16,352 bases of DNA, from assembly GCA_021778375.1 (NCBI GenBank), contig JAJYCM010000030.1:1-16352 (forward strand), in the 5' to 3' direction. Made by a program: the position numbers and the translations under genes. The DNA is from Bacteroidota bacterium. GTDB taxonomy: Bacteria > Bacteroidota > Ignavibacteria > Ignavibacteriales > Ignavibacteriaceae. Each line of letters begins with the position of its first letter. The stretch's first letter is position 1. Below are positions 6,720 through 13,419 of the stretch, one piece after another. A model generated the notes under the pieces. It searched no databases. It worked only from the letters and a program-made list of their open reading frames with translations, and was not told the DNA's origin.

Positions 6720-8054
6720 TTATCTTCTTGATTTTATTTTACCGGTCTTCATAAAACCGTCATAGTGTCTCATCAACAAATGCGATTCAATTTGTTGTAA
6801 AGTATCCAGTGCAACTCCAACGACAATCAGTAAACTTGTGCCGCCGAAAAACTGTGCAAATCTTCCAGAAACGCCCCAAGTTGAAACGAATGCCGGTAAA
6901 ATTGCAATAATCGCTAAGAAAAAGGATCCGGGCAAAGTAATTTTTGTTAAAATATTATCAATAAACTCCGAAGTTTGTTTACCTGGGCGAATTCCGGGAA
7001 TAAATCCGCCTTGCTTTTTCATATTATCTGCAACGTCTTTAGGATTGAAAGCAATTGCTGTGTAGAAATATGTGAAGAAGATAATTAATAAGGCATAAAT
7101 AAAAGAATAGACCGGGGATGTATAAACAAAATATTTAGCTACACTTTGCATAAATTCGTTGTTCGGGAAAAATGAAAGTACTGTATTAGGAATAAACATT
7201 AACGATTGCGCAAATATTATCGGCATTACACCGGCAGTATTTACGCGAAGAGGAATATATTGTGTTACACCGCCGTAAACTTTTCTTCCGACAACTCTCT
7301 TTGCATATTGAACCGGGATTCTTCTGGTTCCCTGAGTAACCATAACAACTCCGGCAATAATAACAACCATTAAAGCGAGTATAATAATCTCAACAATTAG
7401 ACTTCGTGTGCCTTCATTAATTAATCGATATTCATCAAGAACTGCAAATGGGAATCGATCTATAATTCCTATAAAAATTATAAGCGAGATACCATTGCCT
7501 ATTCCTTTATCCGTGATTTGCTCACCAAGCCACATCATGAAAACGGTACCTGCAGTCAAAATGAGCACGGTTGATAAAGTCCACGCAAAGCCTTGAACAC
7601 CAGCCGGGACAATGGGGATGCCTTGAAAGTTCGTATTAAGAAGTTTAATTGTTACGCCCCACGCTTGCAAAGATGCGATTAAAACTGTTCCATACCTTGT
7701 AAGTTGAGTGATTTTTTTTCTACCGTCTTCACCTTCTTGCTGCAGCTTTTGGAAATAAGGAACTACGGCACCAAGCAGCTGAATAATAATTGACGATGAA
7801 ATGTAAGGCATAATTCCAAGCGCAAAAATTGCGGCATTTTGGAAAGCCCCGCCAACAAACAAGTCATACAGTCCAAATAGATTATCGGAACTTGCATTTT
7901 TTGTGCTTTCTGACAAAACCGCAGCATCGATGCCCGGCAAAGTAATATGAGCGCCAAGTCTGACAATAACAAGCAACGCCAAAGTATATAGAATTCGCTG
8001 ACGAAGCTCGTGTATCTTAAAAATATTTCTGAAGGTCTCAGTAATTTTAGCCAT
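6720..8054 (-). CDS. secY: Protein translocase channel subunit SecY
   Basis: SecY is the ten-helix pore of the Sec translocon in the cytoplasmic membrane. The 444 residues show a cytoplasmic N-terminus with TM1 at about 20-38. The plug/TM2 region lies at about 58-100 with GIMPYISSSIIIQLL (80-94). Further helices are at about 120-138, 155-176, 186-200 and 218-238. The ribosome- and SecA-binding loops are at about 240-268 and 335-365, the latter with GGFIPGIRPGKQT. Helices at about 371-390 and 403-420 complete the bundle. Length and topology are normal. It is translated after rplO with an 11-base gap. Confidence 0.99.
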   Translation of the reverse strand: MAKITETFRNIFKIHELRQRILYTLALLVIVRLGAHITLPGIDAAVLSESTKNASSDNLFGLYDLFVGGAFQNAAIFALGIMPYISSSIIIQLLGAVVPYFQKLQQEGEDGRKKITQLTRYGTVLIASLQAWGVTIKLLNTNFQGIPIVPAGVQGFAWTLSTVLILTAGTVFMMWLGEQITDKGIGNGISLIIFIGIIDRFPFAVLDEYRLINEGTRSLIVEIIILALMVVIIAGVVMVTQGTRRIPVQYAKRVVGRKVYGGVTQYIPLRVNTAGVMPIIFAQSLMFIPNTVLSFFPNNEFMQSVAKYFVYTSPVYSFIYALLIIFFTYFYTAIAFNPKDVADNMKKQGGFIPGIRPGKQTSEFIDNILTKITLPGSFFLAIIAILPAFVSTWGVSGRFAQFFGGTSLLIVVGVALDTLQQIESHLLMRHYDGFMKTGKIKSRR

Positions 8055-8065
8055 GGGTTTCCAGA

Positions 8066-8518
8066 TTAAATCGTTTCGATTGTTCCGCCGGCAGCTTGAA
8101 TTTTTTCAATTGCAGACTGACTAAATGCATTTGCTTGAATTTTTAATTTCAATTTTAATTCACCATTACCGAGTACTTTTACCGGTGCTTTCAAATTTGA
8201 AATCAAACCGAATTTCTTCAATGTTTCAATATTAATTTCATTAACTTTTGTACTCTCAGCTAATTTTTGAAGTGCTTCAATATTAACTACCTGAGAAAAA
8301 ACTTTGAATGGACTTGTAAATCCAAACTTCGGGATTCTTCTTTGCAGAGGCATCTGACCTCCCTCAAACCAAGCTTTATGTTTTGCACCTGAGCGAGACA
8401 TTTGTCCGTTCATGCCTCTCGTTGCCGTTCCACCATGCCCGGAACCAGCGCCTCTGGCAACTCTTTTTTTATTTTTTTTAGAACCCGGAGCATATTTAAG
8501 ATTGCTTAGAATATCCAT
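8066..8518 (-). CDS. rplO: 50S ribosomal protein L15
   Basis: L15 is a 150-residue late-assembling large-subunit protein. Its extended N-terminal part (about 1-55) penetrates 23S rRNA and reads LKYAPGSKKNKKR, then RGAGSGHGGTATRGMNGQ, the family's Gly/Arg-rich hallmark. This is followed by EGGQMPLQRRIPKFGF and a globular C-terminal domain ending KIQAAGGTIETI. The ATG is at 8516-8518. It lies between rpmD (14-base gap) and secY in the standard spc order. Confidence 0.99.
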   Translation of the reverse strand: MDILSNLKYAPGSKKNKKRVARGAGSGHGGTATRGMNGQMSRSGAKHKAWFEGGQMPLQRRIPKFGFTSPFKVFSQVVNIEALQKLAESTKVNEINIETLKKFGLISNLKAPVKVLGNGELKLKLKIQANAFSQSAIEKIQAAGGTIETI

Positions 8519-8532
8519 TTTTATAAACCTTA

Positions 8533-8718
8533 TTAGTCTTTAACTTCTTCAACCGTTACAAGATGAGTAACTTTTCTAATCATTCCTCTTATTTGAGGTG
8601 TATCATTGTGAATAACTTCCCAGTTTGGTCTACCCAAACCTAAAGCCTCAATAGTTAGTTTTTGATCAACCGGTCTGTCAATAATGCTTTTAACTTGTTT
8701 TACTTTAATTTTCATCAT
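8533..8718 (-). CDS. rpmD: 50S ribosomal protein L30
   Basis: L30 is a small (61-residue) bacterial-type protein with KVKQVKSIID near the start, the LGLGRPNWEVIHNDTPQIRGMI core and an HLVTVEE end. Two tandem ATG codons (8718 and 8715) make the exact start uncertain by one residue. It sits 11 bases after rpsE, as expected for the spc block. Confidence 0.97.
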   Translation of the reverse strand: MMKIKVKQVKSIIDRPVDQKLTIEALGLGRPNWEVIHNDTPQIRGMIRKVTHLVTVEEVKD

Positions 8719-8729
8719 GGTATCCTCAA

Positions 8730-9248
8730 TTAAGAACCAAATAATTCTTTAATAGTCATTCCTCTTTTTTCAGACATTTTCTTAGCATCAATCAAATTTT
8801 TAAGCCCGTTAAGTGTGGCTTTAACTTGATTATGAGGATTGCTTGAACCTAGAGATTTTGTAAGAATATCTTGTACACCGGCAGATTCAAGAACTGCACG
8901 AACTCCTCCGCCAGCTATCAAACCGGTACCCGGTGATGCCGGTTTTAATAAGACTTTACCAGCGCCATATTTGCCGATTATCTCATGAGCTATTGTTCCT
9001 TTAATAACATTAACGTTCACAAGATTTTTCTTGGCGTCATCTATACCTTTTGAAATTGCATCGGTAACTTCATTAGCTTTTCCCAATCCAATTCCAACCG
9101 TGCCTTTTCCATTACCAACAACAACTATTGCGTTAAAACTAAATCTTCGTCCGCCTTTTACGACCTTGGCAACTCTGTTGATGTGAACAACTTTTTCCTT
9201 AAGTCCTTCAGCCTCACCCGATTTAACATTTTTTGATTGTTTTTCCAA
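8730..9248 (-). CDS. rpsE: 30S ribosomal protein S5
   Basis: S5 helps fidelity at the decoding site and lines the mRNA entry channel. The 172 residues hold the dsRBD-like N-terminal half (about 16-80) with INRVAKVVKGGRRFSFNA (24-40) and VGNGKGTVGIGLGKA, then the C-terminal domain with KPASPGTGLIAGGGVRAVLE. The start is taken as TTG (9246-9248). An in-frame TAG lies two codons upstream and there is no Met near the N-terminus, so no ATG alternative exists. The SD is weak (GAGAG). Unusually, 68 AT-rich bases and a tRNA-Gln gene separate it from rplR, so its mRNA 5' end may arise by tRNA processing. Confidence 0.97.
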   Translation of the reverse strand: MEKQSKNVKSGEAEGLKEKVVHINRVAKVVKGGRRFSFNAIVVVGNGKGTVGIGLGKANEVTDAISKGIDDAKKNLVNVNVIKGTIAHEIIGKYGAGKVLLKPASPGTGLIAGGGVRAVLESAGVQDILTKSLGSSNPHNQVKATLNGLKNLIDAKKMSEKRGMTIKELFGS

Positions 9249-9316
9249 GAACTACTCTCTTTTAATTTATTTTCAAAATTTTTTCAATTAAGATAGATAA
9301 AAAAATTTCCTAACTG

Positions 9317-9387
9317 CTGCCGGGAGAGGATTCGAACCTCTGCAGACGCCTCCAAAGGGCGTAGTCCTACCATTAGACGACCCGGCA
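9317..9387 (-). tRNA. tRNA-Gln (anticodon UUG)
   Basis: A 71-base cloverleaf folds fully on the minus strand. The acceptor is TGCCGGG/CCCGGCA, the D stem is GTCT/GGAC (with a T-G pair), and the D loop contains GG. The anticodon stem is ACGCC/GGCGT around loop CTTTGGA, giving TTG at positions 34-36. The variable loop has four bases, and the T stem AGAGG/CCTCT has loop TTCGAAT. The U1-A72 pair and G73 discriminator match known tRNA-Gln identity features. The 3' CCA is not encoded (the next bases are CAG), so it must be added by nucleotidyltransferase. The gene sits inside the spc operon, 17 bases after rplR and 68 before rpsE, on the same strand. It is probably cut out of the polycistronic transcript. 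Confidence 0.96.
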
Positions 9388-9404
9388 ATATTACCAAAGC
9401 TCAT

Positions 9405-9770
9405 CTAAAACTTTAAGCCTCCCTCGCGTGCGCCTTCAGCAATTGCCTGTATACGCCCGTGGTATCTGTAACCGTTTCTGTCAAACACTACCGAGGTAAT
9501 ATTTTTCTCTATTGCTTTTTTAGCAACAAATATTCCTACAATTTTACTCTTTGAAACTTTTCCTTTAGCAGCCTTCAATTCTTCTGCCAATTCCTTAGAC
9601 AGTGAAGAAGCCGCTGCAATAGTATTTCCAGAAGTATCATCTATAACTTGAGCATAAACATTATTCATGCTTCGGTACACCGTTAAACGCGGTCTTTCCG
9701 GAGTTCCGGATATTGCTTTCCGGATTTTTGTTTTTGATCGAAGCCTGGAATTTTCATTTCTATTAATCAT
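9405..9770 (-). CDS. rplR: 50S ribosomal protein L18
   Basis: L18 is a 121-residue 5S rRNA-binding protein of the central protuberance, acting with L5. The basic N-terminus is followed by GTPERPRLTVYRSMNNVYAQVIDD (in the 23-46 region), SKIVGIFVAKKAIEKNI, VVFDRNGYRYHGRIQAIAEGAREGGLKF, all family hallmarks. The start is ATG (9768-9770) and the stop is TAG at 9405-9407. The tRNA-Gln gene begins 17 bases after the stop, so maturation of that tRNA would cut the mRNA immediately behind rplR. Confidence 0.99.
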   Translation of the reverse strand: MINRNENSRLRSKTKIRKAISGTPERPRLTVYRSMNNVYAQVIDDTSGNTIAAASSLSKELAEELKAAKGKVSKSKIVGIFVAKKAIEKNITSVVFDRNGYRYHGRIQAIAEGAREGGLKF

Positions 9771-9794
9771 CTTTTACATATTCTCCACTATAAA

Positions 9795-10334
9795 TTATTT
9801 GCCAGCGGTTTTACCAGCTTTTCTCTGAATAAATTCATCTGAATATTTTATACCTTTACCTTTGTATGGTTCCGGCTGTCTGATTGAGCGAATTTTTGCT
9901 GCAACTAAACCAACAAGCTGTTTATCGATTCCCGAAACTATAACTTGGGTTTGAGTCGGTGTTTGAAGGGTAATTCCATCCGGCGGAATAAAATAAATAG
10001 GATGCGAAAAACCGATGTTAATTAATAAATTTTTGCCTTTAAGTTCTGCTCTGTAACCAACTCCCACAATATCTAAAGTTTTCTGATAAGCTTTTGTTAC
10101 TCCATCAACCATATTCTGAATTAAAGCCCTTGTCAAACCATGTACAGCTTTATTCTCTTTTAAGTCGTTAGGTCTGGTTACAAGAATTTCATTATCCTTA
10201 ATTTCTAATTTCATATTTTGGTGAAATTGATTTTCAAGCTCACCTTTAGGTCCTGTAACTTTTAATTGATTACCGTTCAATTTTACGGTAACTTCTTTAG
10301 GAACTATAATCGGTTTTTTACCAATACGTGACAA
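9795..10334 (-). CDS. rplF: 50S ribosomal protein L6
   Basis: L6 is a 179-residue two-domain protein near the GTPase-associated centre. It begins with the canonical MSRIGKKPI. The first domain has KVTGPKGELE and NKAVHGLTRALIQNMV, and the second has GVGYRAELKGKNLLINIGFSHPI (split around 91-113) and the C-terminal signature QPEPYKGKGIKYSDEFIQRKAGK. The start codon is TTG (10332-10334), with TGGAG upstream at workable spacing. The gene lies 22 bases after rpsH. Confidence 0.99.
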   Translation of the reverse strand: MSRIGKKPIIVPKEVTVKLNGNQLKVTGPKGELENQFHQNMKLEIKDNEILVTRPNDLKENKAVHGLTRALIQNMVDGVTKAYQKTLDIVGVGYRAELKGKNLLINIGFSHPIYFIPPDGITLQTPTQTQVIVSGIDKQLVGLVAAKIRSIRQPEPYKGKGIKYSDEFIQRKAGKTAGK

Positions 10335-10356
10335 TTTAAAACTCCATTGAATTGAT

Positions 10357-10752
10357 TTACCAAATGTAACAAACTACTTCGCCGCCAACTGACTCTCTCT
10401 TAGCTTCTTTATCTGTTAAAAGTCCTTTCGGAGTAGAGATAACAGCAACTCCAAGCCCGCCCAGAACTCTTGGCAGCTCTTCTGAAGATTTATATACTCT
10501 CAAGCCAGGCGTACTAATTCTTTTCAAACCATTAATGGCTGGCGAGCCATTTCTATATTTTAATAACACTCTTAAAATATCTTGCTTGTTGTCTTCTACA
10601 ACGGAATAGTCAACAATAAATTTTTGACGCTTCAAAATTTCAGCTAAACCTTTCTTCATGGTTGATGAAGGAATGTCAACTCTAATCTTTTTTGCTTTTG
10701 AAGCATTTCTAATTCTTGTTAAAAAATCTGAAATCGGGTCTGTAACCGGCAT
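10357..10752 (-). CDS. rpsH: 30S ribosomal protein S8
   Basis: S8 is a 131-residue protein that binds helix 21 of 16S rRNA. Family motifs are the N-terminal DPISDFLTRIRNA (5-17), ISTPGLRVYKS (around 80-91) and the C-terminal GLGVAVISTPKGLLTDKEA with GGEVVCYIW at the end. In E. coli S8 represses the spc operon by binding near rplE; no equivalent site was recognised here by eye. AAGGAG lies six bases before the ATG. Gaps to neighbours are 12 and 22 bases. Confidence 0.99.
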   Translation of the reverse strand: MPVTDPISDFLTRIRNASKAKKIRVDIPSSTMKKGLAEILKRQKFIVDYSVVEDNKQDILRVLLKYRNGSPAINGLKRISTPGLRVYKSSEELPRVLGGLGVAVISTPKGLLTDKEAKRESVGGEVVCYIW

Positions 10753-10764
10753 AAACTTCTCCTT

Positions 10765-11034
10765 CTACCAACTTGACTTTTTTAATCCAGGGATTTCGCC
10801 TTTAAGCGCCATTTCGCGCATAACCAAACGGGAAACACCAAATTTACGATAATATGAACGAGCTCTACCGGTAAACATGCAACGATTGTGCAACCTTACC
10901 TTAGCAGAATTTTTAGGTAATTTTTGCAGCCCGATATAATCACCCTTTTCTTTAAGTTCTTTTCTTAGTTTTGCATATTTTTCAACAAGCTTAACTCTTT
11001 TTTCTTCTCTTGCGATTAGACTTTTACGAGCCAT
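10765..11034 (-). CDS. rpsN: 30S ribosomal protein S14, zinc-free type
   Basis: S14 lies in the 30S head. This 89-residue form has one cysteine only (Cys52 in HNRCMFTGRARSYYRKFGVSRL), so the CxxC...CxxC zinc ribbon of short S14 proteins is absent and this is the C- class. The N-terminal MARKSLIAREEKRVKLVEKY and C-terminal EIPGLKKSSW are typical. It therefore differs from S4 and L36 in the same operon, which keep their zinc ligands. An AGGAG SD precedes the ATG at 11034. It lies between rplE and rpsH. Confidence 0.99.
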   Translation of the reverse strand: MARKSLIAREEKRVKLVEKYAKLRKELKEKGDYIGLQKLPKNSAKVRLHNRCMFTGRARSYYRKFGVSRLVMREMALKGEIPGLKKSSW

Positions 11035-11045
11035 AATACTCCTAC

Positions 11046-11705
11046 TTACGCTGTTTTAATTTCTTTTTTTCTAAATGGGAAACCAAAGGCCTGAAGCAAT
11101 TGATAAGCCTCATTATCGGTATTTGCTGTTGTCACAAATGTGACGTCCATTCCCAATACTTTTGTTATTTTATCTACGTTTATTTCTGGAAAAATAATCT
11201 GCTCTTTAATGCCGAGTGTATAATTACCTCTACCGTCAAAAGATTTATCTGACAATCCTCTAAAGTCGCGAACTCGTGGTAGAGCAATGTTAATGAGACG
11301 ATCTAAGAATTCATACATTTTTTCTTTTCTTAAAGTCACCATCGCCCCAATGTTAACACCTTCACGAAGTTTGAAATTCGAAATAGATTTTTTTGCTTTT
11401 CTAATGCTAGCTTTTTGACCAGTAATTGTTTCTAATTCTTTAACTGCTTCTTCCAAAATTTTCTGGTCTGCCACGGCTGCACCAACGCCCATGTTTACTA
11501 CAATCTTGTGAAGCTTTGGCACCTGCATAATGCTTTTGTAATTAAATTTTTTCATTAACTCAGGTACAACTTCTTTTTTATAAGTATCAGCAAGGCGAGC
11601 TTTTATATTGATTTCTTTTTCCGACGCTTCCTTAGTAGAAACCTTTTTAGAAGGTTTAACCGATTTTTCAGCGGTCGTCGTTGATTTTATTTTCTTTTCT
11701 GCCAT
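11046..11705 (-). CDS. rplE: 50S ribosomal protein L5 with N-terminal extension
   Basis: L5 binds 5S rRNA and touches the P-site tRNA. The conserved core starts at about residue 36 (ARLADTYKKEVVPELM) and includes NYKSIMQVPKLHKIVVNMGVG, the GQKASIRKAKKSISNFKLREG region and FPEINVDKI near the end. Residues 1-35 are an extra Lys/Ser/Thr/Glu-rich extension; typical L5 is about 180 residues, this one 219. There is no ATG, GTG or TTG in frame between the assigned start and the core boundary, and an AAGG SD precedes the first ATG, so the extension looks genuine. It is probably disordered. Confidence 0.98.
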   Translation of the reverse strand: MAEKKIKSTTTAEKSVKPSKKVSTKEASEKEINIKARLADTYKKEVVPELMKKFNYKSIMQVPKLHKIVVNMGVGAAVADQKILEEAVKELETITGQKASIRKAKKSISNFKLREGVNIGAMVTLRKEKMYEFLDRLINIALPRVRDFRGLSDKSFDGRGNYTLGIKEQIIFPEINVDKITKVLGMDVTFVTTANTDNEAYQLLQAFGFPFRKKEIKTA

Positions 11706-11739
11706 TTTTATTTAAACCTTAAGTAAAAGTTTTTTAGTG

Positions 11740-12063
11740 TTAAATCATTTCTCCGCTTGCTCTACTAACACGAGCGCGTTTCTTCTTTCCCGTTTTGTCA
11801 TCCAAAATGATTTGTGAACCAAGCCTTGTTCCCGTATTTGTTTTCGGGTCTATAAGCATAACATTTGAGACATGAACCGGCATTTCCTTCTCAAGAATTC
11901 CGCCTTGCGGATTCGTTTGATTTGGTTTAGTATGCCTTTTACGGACATTTATTCCTTCAACAATAATTTTAGAAACTTTAGGAAACACCTTTAAAACTTT
12001 ACCGGTTTTTCCTTTATTATTTCCAGCTATTAAAACAACATTATCATTTTTTCTAATTTTCAT
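11740..12063 (-). CDS. rplX: 50S ribosomal protein L24
   Basis: L24 is a 107-residue assembly-initiator protein near the exit tunnel. A KOW motif occupies about residues 3-30 (NDNVVLIAGNNKGKTGKVLKV). GINVRKRHTKP and GGILEKEMPVHVSNVMLID follow. The length matches the family. The ATG is at 12061-12063, 15 bases after rplN, and 34 bases separate it from rplE. Confidence 0.99.
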   Translation of the reverse strand: MKIRKNDNVVLIAGNNKGKTGKVLKVFPKVSKIIVEGINVRKRHTKPNQTNPQGGILEKEMPVHVSNVMLIDPKTNTGTRLGSQIILDDKTGKKKRARVSRASGEMI

Positions 12064-12078
12064 TTTGCTTCCGAATTC

Positions 12079-12447
12079 TTATAATACTTCTGGTGCTAAC
12101 GAAACTATTTTCATAAACTGTTTCTCCCTTAATTCTCTGGCGACAGGCCCGAATATACGAGTGCCTTTAGGTTCATTTTGAGCATTAATTAAAACCGCTG
12201 CATTTTCATCAAATCTAATATATGAGCCGTCTTTTCTTCTAACTTCCTTTTTGGTTCTAACAATAACCGCTCGTGAAACTTCGCCCTTTTTAACTGTCCC
12301 GTTCGGGATTGCAGTTTTAACAGAAACGACAATTAAATCTCCGACACTAGCATACTGCCTACCGCTTCCCCCAAGGACACGAATGCATCTTACCCTTTTT
12401 GCCCCGGAATTATCTGCTACTACTAAATTTGTTTCTTCTTGAACCAT
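12079..12447 (-). CDS. rplN: 50S ribosomal protein L14
   Basis: L14 forms part of intersubunit bridges and is the site where silencing factor RsfS docks (family knowledge). The 122 residues carry LVVADNSGAKRVRCIRVLGG (8-27), GDLIVVSVKTAIPNG and RTKKEVRRKDGSYIRFDENA, then GTRIFGPVARELR. Length is exactly typical. It opens the spc block, but only 21 bases separate it from rpsQ, so no independent spc leader or terminator is present. AAGGAG precedes the ATG at 12447. Confidence 0.99.
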   Translation of the reverse strand: MVQEETNLVVADNSGAKRVRCIRVLGGSGRQYASVGDLIVVSVKTAIPNGTVKKGEVSRAVIVRTKKEVRRKDGSYIRFDENAAVLINAQNEPKGTRIFGPVARELREKQFMKIVSLAPEVL

Positions 12448-12468
12448 TATAACCTACTCCTTACTTTG

Positions 12469-12726
12469 CTACTTGGCTTTTACTACAATTTCAACCAAAC
12501 GCCATCTTTTCTTTAGGCTTAAAGGACGCGTTTCCATTATTTTTACTTTATCACCTATACTGCATTCATTCTTCTCATCGTGAGCCATCAGCTTAGTCGT
12601 TTTCTTAAAATATTTTTTATAAATAGGATGAGGAACTTTTCTTTCAATTGCTACAGTAATTGTTTTCTCCATCTTATTACTCACCACTACACCAACTCTT
12701 GTTTTTCTAAGCGCGCGCTGTTCCAT
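12469..12726 (-). CDS. rpsQ: 30S ribosomal protein S17
   Basis: S17 is an 85-residue OB-fold protein that binds 16S rRNA early in assembly. It has the KTRVGVVVSNKMEKTITVAI strand pair (about 8-27), HPIYKKYFKKTTKLMAHDE and the signature IGDKVKIMETRPLSLKKRW (57-75). The ATG follows the rpmC stop by two bases, which suggests coupled translation. Confidence 0.99.
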   Translation of the reverse strand: MEQRALRKTRVGVVVSNKMEKTITVAIERKVPHPIYKKYFKKTTKLMAHDEKNECSIGDKVKIMETRPLSLKKRWRLVEIVVKAK

Positions 12727-12728
12727 AA

Positions 12729-12965
12729 TTAAGCCTTAACTCCTTCTTTGTTTTCTTTTTTCGCTGCGGCTATTTTTTCAAGTTCTCTATCTTTTAAAAT
12801 TGTTTTTAATTTCGCAAGATCCTTTTTAACCAATCTTAACTTAGAAGTATTTGTTAATTGCTTAAGCTGGTGAGCAAAACGCAAGTCAACTAATTCCTTC
12901 TTTTGAAGATCGATTTGTTTAATTAATTCTTCATCTTTCATTTCGCGTATTTCATGAATCTTCAT
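12729..12965 (-). CDS. rpmC: 50S ribosomal protein L29
   Basis: L29 is a 78-residue two-helix protein at the polypeptide exit site, where signal recognition particle and trigger factor dock. It has MKIHEIREMKDEELIKQI, then ELVDLRFAHQLKQLTNTSKL and the Lys-rich second helix. The last 12 or so residues (AAKKENKEGVKA) extend a little past a typical 65-residue L29. It lies between rplP (16 bases) and rpsQ (2 bases). Confidence 0.98.
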   Translation of the reverse strand: MKIHEIREMKDEELIKQIDLQKKELVDLRFAHQLKQLTNTSKLRLVKKDLAKLKTILKDRELEKIAAAKKENKEGVKA

Positions 12966-12981
12966 TTTTCATACCTTAGAA

Positions 12982-13398
12982 TTATTCAAAGTCTGGTCTA
13001 ACTACAACTTTTGTTTTAATGGGTAATTTATAAGCACATGTTTTTAGAGCATCATGTGCAAGCTCTTTTGTAACACCCGAGACTTCAAAAAGAACTCTTC
13101 CCGGCTTTACAACAGCTACCCAAAATTCAGGAGCTCCTTTACCTTTACCCATTCTTGTCTCAAGAGGTTTTTTAGAGACTGGTTTATCGGGAAAAATTCT
13201 TATCCAAACTTTTCCATCTCTCTTCATTTTTCTTGAAAGAGCAACACGACACGCCTCTATTTGACGGCTTGTAATCCAATGCGGTTCTAAAGCTTTCAAA
13301 CCAAAATCTCCAAAAGCAATTGTACTTCCGCGTTTAGCTTTTCCGGCTCTTCTTCCGCGCTGTGATTTTCTGTATTTTACTCTTTTCGGCATTAACAT
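12982..13398 (-). CDS. rplP: 50S ribosomal protein L16
   Basis: L16 contacts the A-site tRNA elbow region and completes the peptidyl-transferase centre late in assembly. The 138 residues start MLMPKRVKYRK, matching the MLxPKR start of the family, so the first of two near ATGs is chosen. Motifs seen are GDFGLKALEPHWITSRQIEACR (in the 31-52 region), IRIFPDKPVSKKPLETRMGKGKG (split across 67-89) and EFWVAVVKPGRVLFE. A GGGAG SD precedes the start at 13398. Confidence 0.99.
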   Translation of the reverse strand: MLMPKRVKYRKSQRGRRAGKAKRGSTIAFGDFGLKALEPHWITSRQIEACRVALSRKMKRDGKVWIRIFPDKPVSKKPLETRMGKGKGAPEFWVAVVKPGRVLFEVSGVTKELAHDALKTCAYKLPIKTKVVVRPDFE

Positions 13399-13419
13399 GA
13401 TAAAAAACTCCCGGCTATA

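Noticed and set aside
7763..7972. Minus-strand 69-codon frame inside secY
   Set aside because: It is a +1 or +2 frame shadow of the secY coding region and has no independent signals.
9259..9287. Possible promoter for rpsE (TTGAAA, 17-base spacer, TAAAAG)
   Set aside because: The -10 matches four of six positions and would place the transcript start only about four bases before the TTG start, leaving no leader or SD.
9299..9316. T7 run 11 bases after the tRNA as a terminator
   Set aside because: No hairpin other than the tRNA itself precedes it, and termination here would silence essential downstream genes.
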